Below, piece by piece: positions 31,488 to 40,204 of a DNA stretch of 64,000 nucleotides (its first letter is position 1; each line of letters starts with the position of its first letter). Where the stretch lies: the NCBI GenBank assembly GCA_963742725.1, contig CAVUMX010000001.1, forward strand, positions 1,736,001 to 1,800,000, read 5' to 3'. The position numbers and the translations under genes are program-made. Under the pieces are notes generated by a model. It was not told the origin of the DNA. It ran no database searches and saw only the letters and a program-made list of their open reading frames with translations. The stretch comes from CAVVAL01 sp963742725 (GTDB lineage Bacteria > Actinomycetota > Actinomycetes > Mycobacteriales > Cryptosporangiaceae).

Positions 31488-32168
31488 TCAGGCCTCGAAC
31501 TTGTAGCCGAGCCCGCGCACCGTCACCAGGAACCGCGGCGACCCGGGCTCCGGCTCGATCTTCGCCCGCAGCCGCTTGACGTGGACGTCGAGCGTCTTGG
31601 TGTCGCCCACGTAGTCCGCGCCCCAGATCCGGTCGATGAGCTGGCCCCGCGTCAGCACCCGGCCGGCGTTGCGCAGCAGCATCTCCAGCAGCTCGAACTC
31701 CTTGAGCGGCAGCGACACGTTGCCCCCGTTGACCGTGACCGTGTGCCGGTCCACGTCCATCCGGACCGGGCCGGCCTCCAGAGCCGCCGGCGACAGCTCC
31801 TCCGGCTCCGACCGGCGGCGCAGCACCGCCCGCACCCGCGCCACCAGCTCGCGCGGCGAGTACGGCTTGGTCACGTAGTCGTCGGCGCCGATCTCCAGGC
31901 CCACGACCTTGTCGATCTCGGCGTCCCGCGCGGTCACCATGATGATCGGCACGTTCGACTTCTGCCTGATCGTCCGGCACACCTCGGTACCGGACAGGCC
32001 GGGCAGCATGAGGTCGAGCAGGACGATGTCGGCGCCGGTCCGGTCGAACTCGGTGAGCGCGTCCGGGCCCGTGGCGGCGATCGCCACCTCGAAGCCCTCC
32101 TTGCGGAGCATGTACGACAGGGCGTCGGAAAAGGACTCCTCGTCCTCCACGACCAGCACTCGGGTCAC
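31488..32168 (-). CDS. regX3: Response regulator RegX3 (OmpR/PhoB family)
   Basis: A 226-residue response regulator. The receiver domain has the acidic pair in VVEDEES, phosphoacceptor D52 (LLDLMLPGLSG), T/S in IMVTA and K in YVTKPYSPREL. The winged helix carries LPLKEFELLEMLLRNAGRVLTR and TKTLDVHVKRLRAKIE. GTG start overlaps the senX3 stop (GTGA). In mycobacteria it controls phosphate-limitation genes; the divergent phoU with a PHO-box-like repeat fits. Confidence 0.95.
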   Translation of the reverse strand: MTRVLVVEDEESFSDALSYMLRKEGFEVAIAATGPDALTEFDRTGADIVLLDLMLPGLSGTEVCRTIRQKSNVPIIMVTARDAEIDKVVGLEIGADDYVTKPYSPRELVARVRAVLRRRSEPEELSPAALEAGPVRMDVDRHTVTVNGGNVSLPLKEFELLEMLLRNAGRVLTRGQLIDRIWGADYVGDTKTLDVHVKRLRAKIEPEPGSPRFLVTVRGLGYKFEA

Positions 32169-33430
32169 GCGTGTCCTCTCGATACCGCGGCGGGACCAGG
32201 CTCGGCCGCGCGCTGGGTGGCCTTGTCAGGGCCAGGTGCCGGGGCCGGTGTGACCCCGTCGTCGATGATGGTCCCGCCGCCGAGGTCGGGACCGGCCACC
32301 GGAAGCCGCATGGTGAACGTGGAGCCCGATCCCTCGACGCTCCACACGTCCACGCTGCCGCCGTGGTTGGTCGCGATGTGCTTGACGATCGCCAGCCCCA
32401 GGCCGGTGCCGCCAGTTTCCCGCGAGCGTGCCGGGTCGGCACGGTAGAACCGCTCGAATATCCGGTCGAGGTCGGCCTCGCCGATGCCGATGCCCTGGTC
32501 GCTGACCGAGATCTCGACCTGGCCCTCCCGGCGGCGGGTGCCGATCGCGACGCGCGTCCGCTCGGGGCTGTAGGCGATGGCGTTCTCGACCAGGTTGGCG
32601 AGGGCGGTGACGAGCTGGTTCTCGCTGCCCTGAACGGTCAGCCCGCGTTCGCCGCCGGCCACGACCACGATCGAGCGGGACTCGGCGGTCAGCCGGCTGC
32701 GGTCCACGACCTCGGCGACCACCGCGTCCACCAGGACCGTCTTCGGCTCGGGCAGCGGGTCGGCGCCCTGGAGACGGGACAGGTCGATCAGTTCCTGGAC
32801 GAGGCGTCCGAGCCGGCTCGACTCGTGCTGCATCCGCTGCGCGAACCGGCGGACGGTCTCCGGGTCGTCGGTGGCGTCCATCAGGGCCTCGGCGAGCAGC
32901 GCCAGCGCGCCGACCGGCGTCTTCAGTTCGTGGCTGACGTTCGCGACGAAGTCCCGGCGGACCTTCGCGACCCGGTGCGCCTCGGTCACGTCATCCACCT
33001 GCACGGCGACGTGCCCGGTCGGACCGAGCGGGGCGACCTGGACCCGAACCCCCAACGGTTCCAGGCCGCGCCCGCGCGGTAGCTCCAGCTCGATGTCGCG
33101 GGGCTCGCCGGCGCGGCGGGCACGGCGGGCGAGCATCCGCAGCGCGTTGTGGGTGACCCGGCCGTCCCGCACCACGCCGAGCCGCCGGGCGGCCGGGTTG
33201 GCGAGCACGACCTCGTCCGCGAGGTCCAGTACGACGAGCGCGGTGCTCAGCGCCTCCACGCTGCGGCGGCTCAGGTCGAGGTCGAGCGCGATCGGGACCT
33301 GGACCTCGGCGGCCTTCGCCACCCGTTCCGCCCGTTTCGCCCGCCCGAGGACGACCCACAGGACCGTGCCGAGCACGCCGAGAGCCAGCCCGACGGGCAG
33401 CCCCACAGCCAGTGCCAACACTGAATCCAC
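32165..33430 (-). CDS. senX3: Sensor histidine kinase SenX3
   Basis: About 421 residues. One N-terminal membrane segment (about 5-29, VGLPVGLALGVLGTVLWVV), a PAS-like domain (about 57-150), dimerisation/phosphoacceptor helix with H167 in NVSHELKTPVGAL, and catalytic ATPase motifs NLVENAIAYSP (N box), DQGIGIGE (G1) and GGTGLGLAIV (G2). The short cytoplasm-facing sensor suggests it reads an intracellular or transporter-linked signal, as in the PhoU-Pst-dependent model. GTG start with TACCAT six bases upstream. Confidence 0.95.
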   Translation of the reverse strand: MDSVLALAVGLPVGLALGVLGTVLWVVLGRAKRAERVAKAAEVQVPIALDLDLSRRSVEALSTALVVLDLADEVVLANPAARRLGVVRDGRVTHNALRMLARRARRAGEPRDIELELPRGRGLEPLGVRVQVAPLGPTGHVAVQVDDVTEAHRVAKVRRDFVANVSHELKTPVGALALLAEALMDATDDPETVRRFAQRMQHESSRLGRLVQELIDLSRLQGADPLPEPKTVLVDAVVAEVVDRSRLTAESRSIVVVAGGERGLTVQGSENQLVTALANLVENAIAYSPERTRVAIGTRRREGQVEISVSDQGIGIGEADLDRIFERFYRADPARSRETGGTGLGLAIVKHIATNHGGSVDVWSVEGSGSTFTMRLPVAGPDLGGGTIIDDGVTPAPAPGPDKATQRAAEPGPAAVSRGHA

Positions 33431-33502
33431 GGACTGATGGTAAGCACCGGCGACCCGGACATTTGCCACACCGGGCCGACGTACCGAGAACGGCCGTAAG
33501 GA

Positions 33503-33535
33503 GTTCACCCGGAGTACGTGTCAGATTCACCCGTA
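33503..33535. promoter_or_regulatory. PHO-box-like direct repeats between senX3 and phoU
   Basis: Three consecutive 11-nt units: GTTCACCCGGA (33503-33513), a degenerate GTACGTGTCAG (33514-33524) and ATTCACCCGTA (33525-33535). The GTTCACC core at 11-nt periodicity is the PhoP/RegX3-type PHO box of actinobacteria. Location in the divergent spacer suggests RegX3 control of phoU and of its own operon. Confidence 0.7.
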
Positions 33536-33588
33536 CACATCCGGTACACCTACGGTCGGAAGCCAACACTCCGGCACCAGGAGCCACG

Positions 33589-34236
33589 ATGCGCGACACG
33601 TTCCACGACGAGCTCGACCAGATCGGTACGGCCCTCATCGACATGTCCAAGCTCGTCGGCACCGCGATGAGCAAGGCGACGACGGCGCTGCTCAAGGTCG
33701 ACCTGACGCTCGCCGAGGAGGTCATCGCCGGCGACGAGAAGGTCGACGCGCTCCACGACGAGACCGAGCAACGCGCCTACGACCTCCTCGCGCGGCAGCA
33801 GCCGGTAGCCGGTGACCTGCGGGTCATCGTCACCGGGCTCCGGATGGTCGCCTCGCTGGAGCGGATGGGCGACCTCGCCGTCCACATCGCGAAGATCGCC
33901 CGGCTCCGCTACCCGGACAAGGCCGTCCCCACCGAGGTGCAGGCCACGATCCGGCAGATGGGCATCGTCGCGCAGAACGTCGTCACGAAGGCGGGCGCCG
34001 TCCTCGCCGGCCACGACATCGAGCTGGCCGCCGAGGTCGCCCGCGACGACGACGCGATGGACGCGCTGCACAAGAAGCTGTTCACGCTGGTCCTCGACCC
34101 CGGCTGGCAGCACGGGGTCGAAGCAGCCATCGACATCACGCTTCTCGGCCGGTTCTACGAGCGGTACGCCGACCACGCCGTGTCGCTGTCCCGGCGCGTC
34201 GTCCAGCTGGTGACGGGCGAACTCCCCCGCGGCTAG
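33589..34236 (+). CDS. phoU: Phosphate uptake regulator PhoU
   Basis: A 215-residue all-helical protein with two three-helix PhoU repeats. Family motifs MRDTFHDELDQI, ALHDETEQRAYDLLARQQPVAGDLR, LERMGDLAVHIAKIA and the second-copy FYERYADHAVSLSRRV are present; the E/D-x-x-x-D clusters bind metal. It is the negative regulator linking Pst transport to the SenX3 kinase. ATG follows CAGGAG. Divergent from senX3. Confidence 0.95.
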   Translation: MRDTFHDELDQIGTALIDMSKLVGTAMSKATTALLKVDLTLAEEVIAGDEKVDALHDETEQRAYDLLARQQPVAGDLRVIVTGLRMVASLERMGDLAVHIAKIARLRYPDKAVPTEVQATIRQMGIVAQNVVTKAGAVLAGHDIELAAEVARDDDAMDALHKKLFTLVLDPGWQHGVEAAIDITLLGRFYERYADHAVSLSRRVVQLVTGELPRG

Positions 34237-34248
34237 CTATGCCCGGGT

Positions 34249-34998
34249 TTAACGGCCCTGGTTCTTGACCGCCTCGACGGCCGCCGCCGCGGCCTCGGGG
34301 TCGAGGTACGTGCCGCCGGGGTTGGTCGGGCGCAGGTCGTCGTCCAGGTCGTAGCGCAGCGGGATGCCTGTCGGGATGTTCAGCCCGGCGATGTCCGCGT
34401 CGCTGACGCCGTCGAGGTGCTTGACCAGCGCCCGCAGCGAGTTGCCGTGAGCGGCGACCAGGACGGTCCGGCCGTCGAGCAGGTCCGGGACGATCGCGTC
34501 GTACCAGTACGGCAGCGAGCGGACGAGCACGTCCTTGAGGCACTCGGTGCGCGGCCGGACCTCCGGCGGCAGCGCCGCGTACCGGGGGTCGTGGAACTGC
34601 GAGTACTCGTCGTCCTCGGGGAGGGGCGGCGGCGGGGTGTCGTACGAGCGGCGCCAGAGCATGAACTGCTCCTCGCCGAACTCGTCGAGGGTCTGCTTCT
34701 TGTTCTTGCCCTGCAGCGCGCCGTAGTGACGCTCGTTCAGCCGCCACGACCGCTGGACGGGGATCCAGAGCCGGTCGGCGGCGTCGAGCGCGATGTTCGC
34801 GGTGCGGATCGCGCGCCGCTGCACGGACGTGTGCAGCACGTCGGGCAGGATGCCCGCGGCCGTGAGCAGTTCGCCGCCGCGGCGCGCCTCGGCCTCGCCC
34901 TTGGCGGTCAGATCGACGTCCACCCAGCCGGTGAACAGGTTCTTCGCGTTCCATTCGCTCTCGCCGTGGCGGAGCAGCACAAGGGTCTTCGTCGCCAT
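34249..34998 (-). CDS. gpmA: 2,3-bisphosphoglycerate-dependent phosphoglycerate mutase
   Basis: A 249-residue glycolytic enzyme interconverting 3- and 2-phosphoglycerate. N-terminal TLVLLRHGESEWNAKNLFTG with catalytic H11; LNERHYGALQGKNK and VLVAAHGNSLRALVKHL carry the second histidine; length is right for dPGM. ATG with TAGGTT exactly six bases upstream (leaderless). Convergent with phoU, 12 bp apart. Confidence 0.96.
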   Translation of the reverse strand: MATKTLVLLRHGESEWNAKNLFTGWVDVDLTAKGEAEARRGGELLTAAGILPDVLHTSVQRRAIRTANIALDAADRLWIPVQRSWRLNERHYGALQGKNKKQTLDEFGEEQFMLWRRSYDTPPPPLPEDDEYSQFHDPRYAALPPEVRPRTECLKDVLVRSLPYWYDAIVPDLLDGRTVLVAAHGNSLRALVKHLDGVSDADIAGLNIPTGIPLRYDLDDDLRPTNPGGTYLDPEAAAAAVEAVKNQGR

Positions 34999-35004
34999 GG
35001 CCCG

Positions 35005-35033
35005 AACCTAGAGCATCGCCCGGCCGCTAGGGT
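35005..35033. promoter_or_regulatory. Divergent leaderless -10 elements (gpmA and GGCT-like gene)
   Basis: Minus-strand TAGGTT (35005-35010) lies six bases from the gpmA ATG; plus-strand TAGGGT (35028-35033) lies six bases from the next gene's GTG. Both transcripts would start at the start codon within a 41-bp spacer. Confidence 0.55.
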
Positions 35034-35039
35034 CTGCGG

Positions 35040-35687
35040 GTGCTTCCAGGTCCCACGTCGCGCGAGTACGTCTGGTACGCGGCATATGGCTCCAACATGC
35101 ACGCCGACCGGCTCGGTTACTACCTGGCGGGCGGCACGCCGCCGGGTGCCGCCAGGACCTATCCCGGGTGCCGCGACACCCGTCCGCCGCTGCGTACCGC
35201 GCCGGCGATGATGCCGGGCGGCGTCTACTTCGCGCTCGAATCGCGGGCATGGACGGGTGGCCTGGCGCTGTACGACCCGAACCTGCCGGGCTACGCCGCC
35301 GCCCGCAGGTACCTGCTGACCACCGCGCAGTTCTCCGACATCGCCGCGCAGGAGATGTACCAGCCGACCGGCATCGACCTGGACCTCGACGAGGTGCTCA
35401 CCACCGGCCGCCAGCAGATCGGCCCCGGACGGTACGAGACGCTGGTCTGCGCGGGCGCCGTGGACGGGTACGCCGTCCTGACGTTCACCGCGCCGTGGCA
35501 CGCGGACGACGTCGTCTGGAACGCCCCGGCTCCCCGGTACCTCGGCATGCTGGCGAGCGGGCTGCGGGAAGCCCATGGCTGGAGCGCGGCGCAGGTCGCC
35601 GGGTATCTCGCCGGGCTGCCGGGCGTCCGGGGCAACTGGACGCGCGACCAGATTGCCGCCGTGAGCCGCGCCACACCCGAGCCGTAA
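35040..35687 (+). CDS. Gamma-glutamylcyclotransferase-like fold protein
   Basis: A 215-residue protein beginning VWYAAYGSNMHADRLGYYL; the YGSN loop is the GGCT/AIG2 substrate-binding signature. Later FALESRAWTGGLALYD and QEMYQPTGIDLDLDEV do not give further clues. Related actinobacterial proteins are often labelled histone deacetylase in databases, which the sequence does not support. Leaderless GTG. Function unknown. Confidence 0.6.
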   Translation: MLPGPTSREYVWYAAYGSNMHADRLGYYLAGGTPPGAARTYPGCRDTRPPLRTAPAMMPGGVYFALESRAWTGGLALYDPNLPGYAAARRYLLTTAQFSDIAAQEMYQPTGIDLDLDEVLTTGRQQIGPGRYETLVCAGAVDGYAVLTFTAPWHADDVVWNAPAPRYLGMLASGLREAHGWSAAQVAGYLAGLPGVRGNWTRDQIAAVSRATPEP

Positions 35688-35772
35688 TTCGGTGGGACGG
35701 CCGGATCGTCGCAGCTAGCGTCGGATGTGCTCGCCCGCCACGGGGGTCGGCGGGCCTCCGAGGAGGTGCCGC

Positions 35773-37026
35773 GTGCCCACCCTGCGCCGGCTGTTAGCCG
35801 AGACCGCGGGGGGCCTGCCCCGCACCTTCTGGTACCTGTGGACAGGCACGCTGGTCAACCGGAGTGCCGGGTTCGTCCTGGTCCTGCTGGCCTTCTACCT
35901 CACCGCCGAGCGCGGGTTCTCGGCGACGTTCGCCGGGCTCGTGATGGGGCTCTACGGCGGCGGCAGCTCGATCGGCGTGCTCGCCGGCGGCGTACTGGCC
36001 GACCGGTGGGGGCGCCGGCCAACCCTGATCCTCAGCCACGGCGTCACGGCCATCACGCTGGTCGGGCTGGGGCTGGCGCACTCGCCGACGGCGATCCTCG
36101 TCTGGTCGGTCGCGTTCGGCGTGTTCTACAACGCGGCGCGGCCGGCGTTCGGCGCGATGATGACCGACATCGTCCCGCCCGAGGACCGGGTGCGGGCGTT
36201 CTCGCTGAACTACTGGGCCATCAACCTGGGCTTCTCGATCGCGGCGCTGCTCGCCGGGCTGGTCGCACAGGTCGACTTCCTGCTGCTGTTCCTGCTGGAC
36301 GCGGGCACCGCCGTCGCGACGGCCGTGATCATCTACCTGAAGGTTGGCGAGAGCCGTCCGGTGCTGGCGCCCGTGAGCCCGGCCGCGCCCGTGCCGCCGC
36401 GGCCGGACGGGATGCTCACCGTCCTGCGAGACAGGGTCTTCCTGGTCTTCGTCGGGCTGACCCTCATGTCCGGATTCCTCTTCATCCAGCACAGCTCGTC
36501 GCTGCCGATGGCGATGCAACGCGACGGCCTGAGCCCGTCGGTGTACGGCGGCGTGATCGCGATCAACGGGATCCTGATCGTCGCCGGCCAGCTCGTCGTG
36601 CCGAGGCTGCTCGCCCGGCACAGCCACACGCAGGCGCTCGCCGTGTCCACGCTGCTCATCGCGATCGGGTTCGGCCTGACGGCGGTCGCGGACGTGCCCT
36701 GGTTCTACGCCGTCACGGTCGTGATCTGGACGCTCGGTGAGATGGCCAACTCGCCGGCCACCAGTGCGGTCGTGGCCGAGCTGTCGCCCGCGCACCTGCG
36801 CGGCCGGTACCAGAGCATGCTGTCGCTGGCGTTCACGCTCGCATCCATGGGCGCCCCGATCGTGGGCGGCTTCGTCATCGAGCGGTACGGCGACAGTCCG
36901 CTGTGGATCGGCTGTTTCGTGGTCGGTATGGCGGCGGCCATCGGCCATGTCGTGGCCGGTCCGGCCCGCGCGCGCCGGGCCCGGCTGCTCCGCGAATCCG
37001 AGGCGGCCGTCGTCGGCGTACAGTGA
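35773..37026 (+). CDS. MFS transporter, DHA1-like
   Basis: A 417-residue protein with about 12 membrane helices. The loop 2-3 motif LADRWGRRPTLILSHGV (G-x-L-a-D-r-x-G-r-R) and motif in ADVPWFYAVTVVIWTLGEM identify MFS. Central loop about residues 190-215 is proline-rich. Likely a drug or metabolite exporter; substrate unknown. GTG start 5 nt after GGAGGTGCC; an in-frame start at 35725 would add 16 residues without a transmembrane helix. Confidence 0.9.
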   Translation: MPTLRRLLAETAGGLPRTFWYLWTGTLVNRSAGFVLVLLAFYLTAERGFSATFAGLVMGLYGGGSSIGVLAGGVLADRWGRRPTLILSHGVTAITLVGLGLAHSPTAILVWSVAFGVFYNAARPAFGAMMTDIVPPEDRVRAFSLNYWAINLGFSIAALLAGLVAQVDFLLLFLLDAGTAVATAVIIYLKVGESRPVLAPVSPAAPVPPRPDGMLTVLRDRVFLVFVGLTLMSGFLFIQHSSSLPMAMQRDGLSPSVYGGVIAINGILIVAGQLVVPRLLARHSHTQALAVSTLLIAIGFGLTAVADVPWFYAVTVVIWTLGEMANSPATSAVVAELSPAHLRGRYQSMLSLAFTLASMGAPIVGGFVIERYGDSPLWIGCFVVGMAAAIGHVVAGPARARRARLLRESEAAVVGVQ

Positions 37027-37118
37027 AGGTACCGAGGACATCTCGAACGTTGGCAGTCGCGTCGGCGTCGCCCTGGGCGAACCACTAGTCCGGTTTCGCG
37101 CCGGAGACGGACGCCCCC

Positions 37119-37694
37119 ATGAGCACAGAACACGAGCCATCGGTACGCCTCAGCCTGGATCAGAGCGGGTCACGTACGGGCATGCTCGACGGGGCATGGT
37201 GGCCCCGGTCACGTGACCCCGCACGCGAGCTCGGCCCCCTGATCACCGAGCTGGACGGCACGACCGGGACGGTGTTCCGGATCGGGCTGAACCGCGCGAC
37301 GTGGGACAGCCATCCGCGACGCGTGACCGCTCACGGCCATGTCGTCAAGGTGGGCTGGTACGGGCCCACCGACGCGAACGCGGTCCGGATCTTCGGGGAG
37401 CACCGGGAACACCTCGACCTGCTCATGGTCCCGCCGGGCGCCGACGCCGACTCGGCCGCGGCCGCGATGGTCACGGCCAGCGACTCCGCCAGCCAGGCGA
37501 GAGCGACCGAGGTGCTCACCAAGCACGGCATCTCTACGGACGGCACAGCCAAGGCGGCTGCTCGACCGACCCAGCCGAAGCCACGAACCGCTCCGCTCAC
37601 CGAGGTGGCGATGACGGGCGTGACCCGCCAGAACGGCACGCGACCGCACGGGATGAAGCCGCCGAACGGAATATCGAACGGGGAACCGACATGA
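37119..37694 (+). CDS. DUF5994 family protein
   Basis: A 191-residue actinobacterial protein. The core RLSLDQSGSRTGMLDGAWWPRSRDPARELGPLI...RIGLNRATWDSHPRR...HVVKVGWYG...LDLLMVPPG is the DUF5994 pattern; residues after about 140 are a low-complexity tail. No known activity. ATG at 37119 lacks a strong ribosome site. Its stop overlaps the next gene's start (ATGA). Confidence 0.8.
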   Translation: MSTEHEPSVRLSLDQSGSRTGMLDGAWWPRSRDPARELGPLITELDGTTGTVFRIGLNRATWDSHPRRVTAHGHVVKVGWYGPTDANAVRIFGEHREHLDLLMVPPGADADSAAAAMVTASDSASQARATEVLTKHGISTDGTAKAAARPTQPKPRTAPLTEVAMTGVTRQNGTRPHGMKPPNGISNGEPT

Positions 37695-37864
37695 CCGACG
37701 CCGCCGCACCGACCGCCGTGCCAGTCACCGGCGAGGCCGAGGCCGAGGCCGCCTGCATGGCGTGCGAGCACCCGCTGGAGGAGCACGACACCATCGGGCT
37801 CCGGTTCTGCAACGCGACGGTGGAGAAGGCGCTGTCCCGCGGCTGCGTCTGCCGCCCGCGGTAG
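37691..37864 (+). CDS. Small RGCVCRP-type cysteine protein
   Basis: A 57-residue protein with CMACEHPLEEHD, FCNATVEKALSRGCVCRPR; Cys/His positions fit one zinc site. It overlaps the DUF5994 gene by ATGA, so the two are co-translated. The family occurs next to DUF5994 genes as far as I recall; function unknown. Confidence 0.75.
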   Translation: MTDAAAPTAVPVTGEAEAEAACMACEHPLEEHDTIGLRFCNATVEKALSRGCVCRPR

Positions 37865-38051
37865 CCGCGGCCACCGCCTGTCTCACCAGCTCCAGTACGG
37901 CGTCTGGGTCGGGACGTTCAGCTCGCGGGAGTGGAAGAAGTCGGCGCCGAACAGCCGCCGGTCGCTTGCCCCTCAGGTGTAACAAACCTAGCCACCCTGG
38001 GTGAAAGGTGTAAAGGAGCCCCTACCGTCTGTTACGGACACCGCCACCGAG

Positions 38052-38102
38052 TTTCGGACTTTTGAGGGTCGCGAGCCTCACGGCACCCTCAAAAGTCCGA
38101 AA
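38052..38102. terminator. Strong hairpin between convergent genes
   Basis: Perfect 18-bp stem: TTTCGGACTTTTGAGGGT (38052-38069) with its complement at 38085-38102; 15-nt loop. It serves the plus-strand small gene and the minus-strand membrane protein gene as a bidirectional terminator. The 190 bp before it (37865-38051) holds nothing I recognise. Confidence 0.75.
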
Positions 38103-38109
38103 GTGGGCG

Positions 38110-38277
38110 TTACGTCAGGAAGAAATAGCCTCCGCCGCCGAGGGCGGCCAGGGCCAGGACGCCGGCGAGGAAGAGCATGATCGTGCTCTTGACGATCTTG
38201 TAGCCGATGTACGCGGCGACGGCGAGGACGGCGCAGATGACGCCGATCGCGATCTGGGACGAGTCGAGGGCAGCCAA
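38110..38277 (-). CDS. Small membrane protein (two hydrophobic segments)
   Basis: A 55-residue ORF reading LAALDSSQIAIGVICAVLAV, then AYIGYKIVKSTIMLFLAG and ALAALGGGGYFFLT: two likely transmembrane helices. The start is TTG with AAGGAG 5 nt upstream; the longer in-frame reading to 38349 lies inside the upstream gene. It begins 11 bp after the YbjN gene, so it ends that operon. Confidence 0.65.
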   Translation of the reverse strand: MAALDSSQIAIGVICAVLAVAAYIGYKIVKSTIMLFLAGVLALAALGGGGYFFLT

Positions 38278-38287
38278 CTCGGCTCCT

Positions 38288-38797
38288 TCAGGCTTGGGGC
38301 GGGCCCGGCTCCGCGGTGGCGTCGCCGGCCCAGTGGGCGAAAGCGCCAAGGTTAGCCAACGATTCGCCGTTCTTGACCCGCCACGCCCATTCCCGCCGGA
38401 TGGCGGATGCGAACCCGATCTCCAGCATCGCGTTGAAGGTGCCGTCGGCGTATTCGAGGACGGCGCCGAGGAGCCGGTCGATCTCGTCGGGTGTGACGCT
38501 GTGCAGGGCGACGCGTCCGACGAGGTAGACGTCGCCGGCCTGGTCGATGCTGAACGCGACCCCGTACATGCGGGCGTTGCGCTGGAGCAGGAACTCGTAC
38601 AGGCCTTCGCGGTTCTCGTCGGGATGCCGCATGACGAACGCCTCGACTCGCAGGGCGTGTTCGCCGGGGATCAGGTTGCACAGCGTCTTCTGCTTGCGTT
38701 CGCCGGGCAGCGTGACGACGTACCCGCCGGTCGGCAGGGGTTCGTACGCGATGCCGCGTTCGTCCAGGGTCGCCGTGATGACCTGGTCCACCGTCAC
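38288..38797 (-). CDS. YbjN domain-containing protein
   Basis: A 169-residue YbjN/type III chaperone-like fold: VIRTATL-like start DQVITATLDERGIAYEPL, HALRVEAFVMRHPDENREGLYEFLLQRN and GDVYLVGRVALHSVTPDEID. Counterpart of Rv0487, which also follows mshA. Molecular role unknown. GTG start overlaps the mshA stop (GTGA). Confidence 0.87.
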   Translation of the reverse strand: MTVDQVITATLDERGIAYEPLPTGGYVVTLPGERKQKTLCNLIPGEHALRVEAFVMRHPDENREGLYEFLLQRNARMYGVAFSIDQAGDVYLVGRVALHSVTPDEIDRLLGAVLEYADGTFNAMLEIGFASAIRREWAWRVKNGESLANLGAFAHWAGDATAEPGPPQA

Positions 38798-40098
38798 GAA
38801 ACTGCCTCCACGATGCGGTTGTCCGCCTGGAGCAGCGCGTCGCGGTAGACGGTGAGGAGCCCGTCGGCGGTGCGCTGCCAGGAGAAGCGTGCCGCATGGG
38901 CGGCCGCACCGGCAGCCAGGACGCGGCGTCGGCGTGGCTCGGCGACGAGCCCGCGCAGCACCTGGGCGTAGTGGGCCGGGTTGTGGCCGTCGACGAGGAC
39001 GCCGGAGTGCCCGTCACTCACGGCGGTGACCAGCCCGCCGACCGCCGCCGCGACGACGGGCGTCCCGCAGGCCTGCGACTCGACGGCGACGAGCCCGAAG
39101 GACTCGTTGTGGCTGGGTACGACGGTGACGTCGGCGGCGCGGTAGAGGGTGGCGAGGTCGTCTGGCGGGAGCGGGGCGACGAACCGTACGACGTCGGCGA
39201 TACCGAGCGCGGCCGCGAGCTTCTGCAACTGTTCGGGCTTGTCGAGGCCGGTGCCGCTGGGGCCACCGCAGACGACCACGACCAGGCGTTCCCGCAGGTC
39301 CGGGTCGGCGGCGATCAGGTCGGCGGCGGCATGCAGGAGCACGTCGGGGGCCTTGAGCGGCTGGATCCGCCCCACGAACAGCAGCACCTCGGCGTTGGGC
39401 GGCAGCCCGAACTGGCGCCGGGCGGCGAGCCGGTCACCAGGGCGGAAGCGTTCCAGGTCGACGCCGGGCGTCACGGTCGAGACCTTGTCGGCCTCGGCGC
39501 CGTAGAGCCCGATCAGCTGGCGCGCTTCCTCGGGCGTGTTCGCGACGAGCGAGTCGGCTTCGGCGATGACCTGGTCCTCGCCGATGACGCGGGCGCGCGG
39601 TTCGGGGCGGTCGCCGTCCGCCAGGCTCGCGTTCTTGACCCTGGCCAGGGTGTGCGCGGAGTGGACGAGCGGCACGCCCCAGCGGTCCTTGGCGAGCCAG
39701 CCGACCTGCCCGGAGAGCCAGTAGTGGGAGTGGATGAGGTCGTACCAGCCCGGTTCCTGCGACGCCTCGGCCCGCAGCACGCCGGACGTGAACGCGCACA
39801 GCTGACCGGGCAGTTCCTCCTTCGCCAGCCCCTCGAACGGACCAGCGTGGACGTGTCGGACAGTCACGCCGGGTGCCGCCTCCGCTACCGGCGGCTGCTC
39901 GGACGACGTCGCGCGCGTGAAGATCTCCACCTCGACGCCGGCCTGGGCCAGCCGCCGCGAGACCTCGACGATGTACACGTTCATGCCGCCCGCGTCGCCC
40001 GTGCCGGGCTGGTCGAGCGGGGAGGTGTGAACGGAAAGGGTGGCGATCCGCCTCGGTAAACCCGGCCCGGGCCGGCGGAATCGGGCGCGCAACGTCAC
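38794..40098 (-). CDS. mshA: D-inositol-3-phosphate glycosyltransferase
   Basis: A 434-residue GT4 enzyme transferring GlcNAc from UDP-GlcNAc to 1-L-inositol-1-phosphate, the first step of mycothiol synthesis. IATLSVHTSPLDQPGTGDAG carries the N-terminal glycine-rich acceptor loop; LLFVGRIQPLKAPDVL and HNESFGLVAVESQACGTPVVA include the E-x7-E donor motif. GTG start; a second GTG two codons upstream (40104) is possible. Presence indicates mycothiol as the main thiol. Confidence 0.95.
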   Translation of the reverse strand: MTLRARFRRPGPGLPRRIATLSVHTSPLDQPGTGDAGGMNVYIVEVSRRLAQAGVEVEIFTRATSSEQPPVAEAAPGVTVRHVHAGPFEGLAKEELPGQLCAFTSGVLRAEASQEPGWYDLIHSHYWLSGQVGWLAKDRWGVPLVHSAHTLARVKNASLADGDRPEPRARVIGEDQVIAEADSLVANTPEEARQLIGLYGAEADKVSTVTPGVDLERFRPGDRLAARRQFGLPPNAEVLLFVGRIQPLKAPDVLLHAAADLIAADPDLRERLVVVVCGGPSGTGLDKPEQLQKLAAALGIADVVRFVAPLPPDDLATLYRAADVTVVPSHNESFGLVAVESQACGTPVVAAAVGGLVTAVSDGHSGVLVDGHNPAHYAQVLRGLVAEPRRRRVLAAGAAAHAARFSWQRTADGLLTVYRDALLQADNRIVEAVS

Positions 40099-40204
40099 GC
40101 TTACCCACCCTTCACAATCGTTCGGTTTCGGGCAGACGCCCATCGTGTGAACACACCTACGGTCGCCGATCTTCCCGGCGGCGCCGCACCCGGAGCCGTA
40201 CGGA

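Noticed and set aside
37865..38051. Possible small gene after the RGCVCRP protein
   Set aside because: No frame with a convincing start, ribosome site or recognisable motif.
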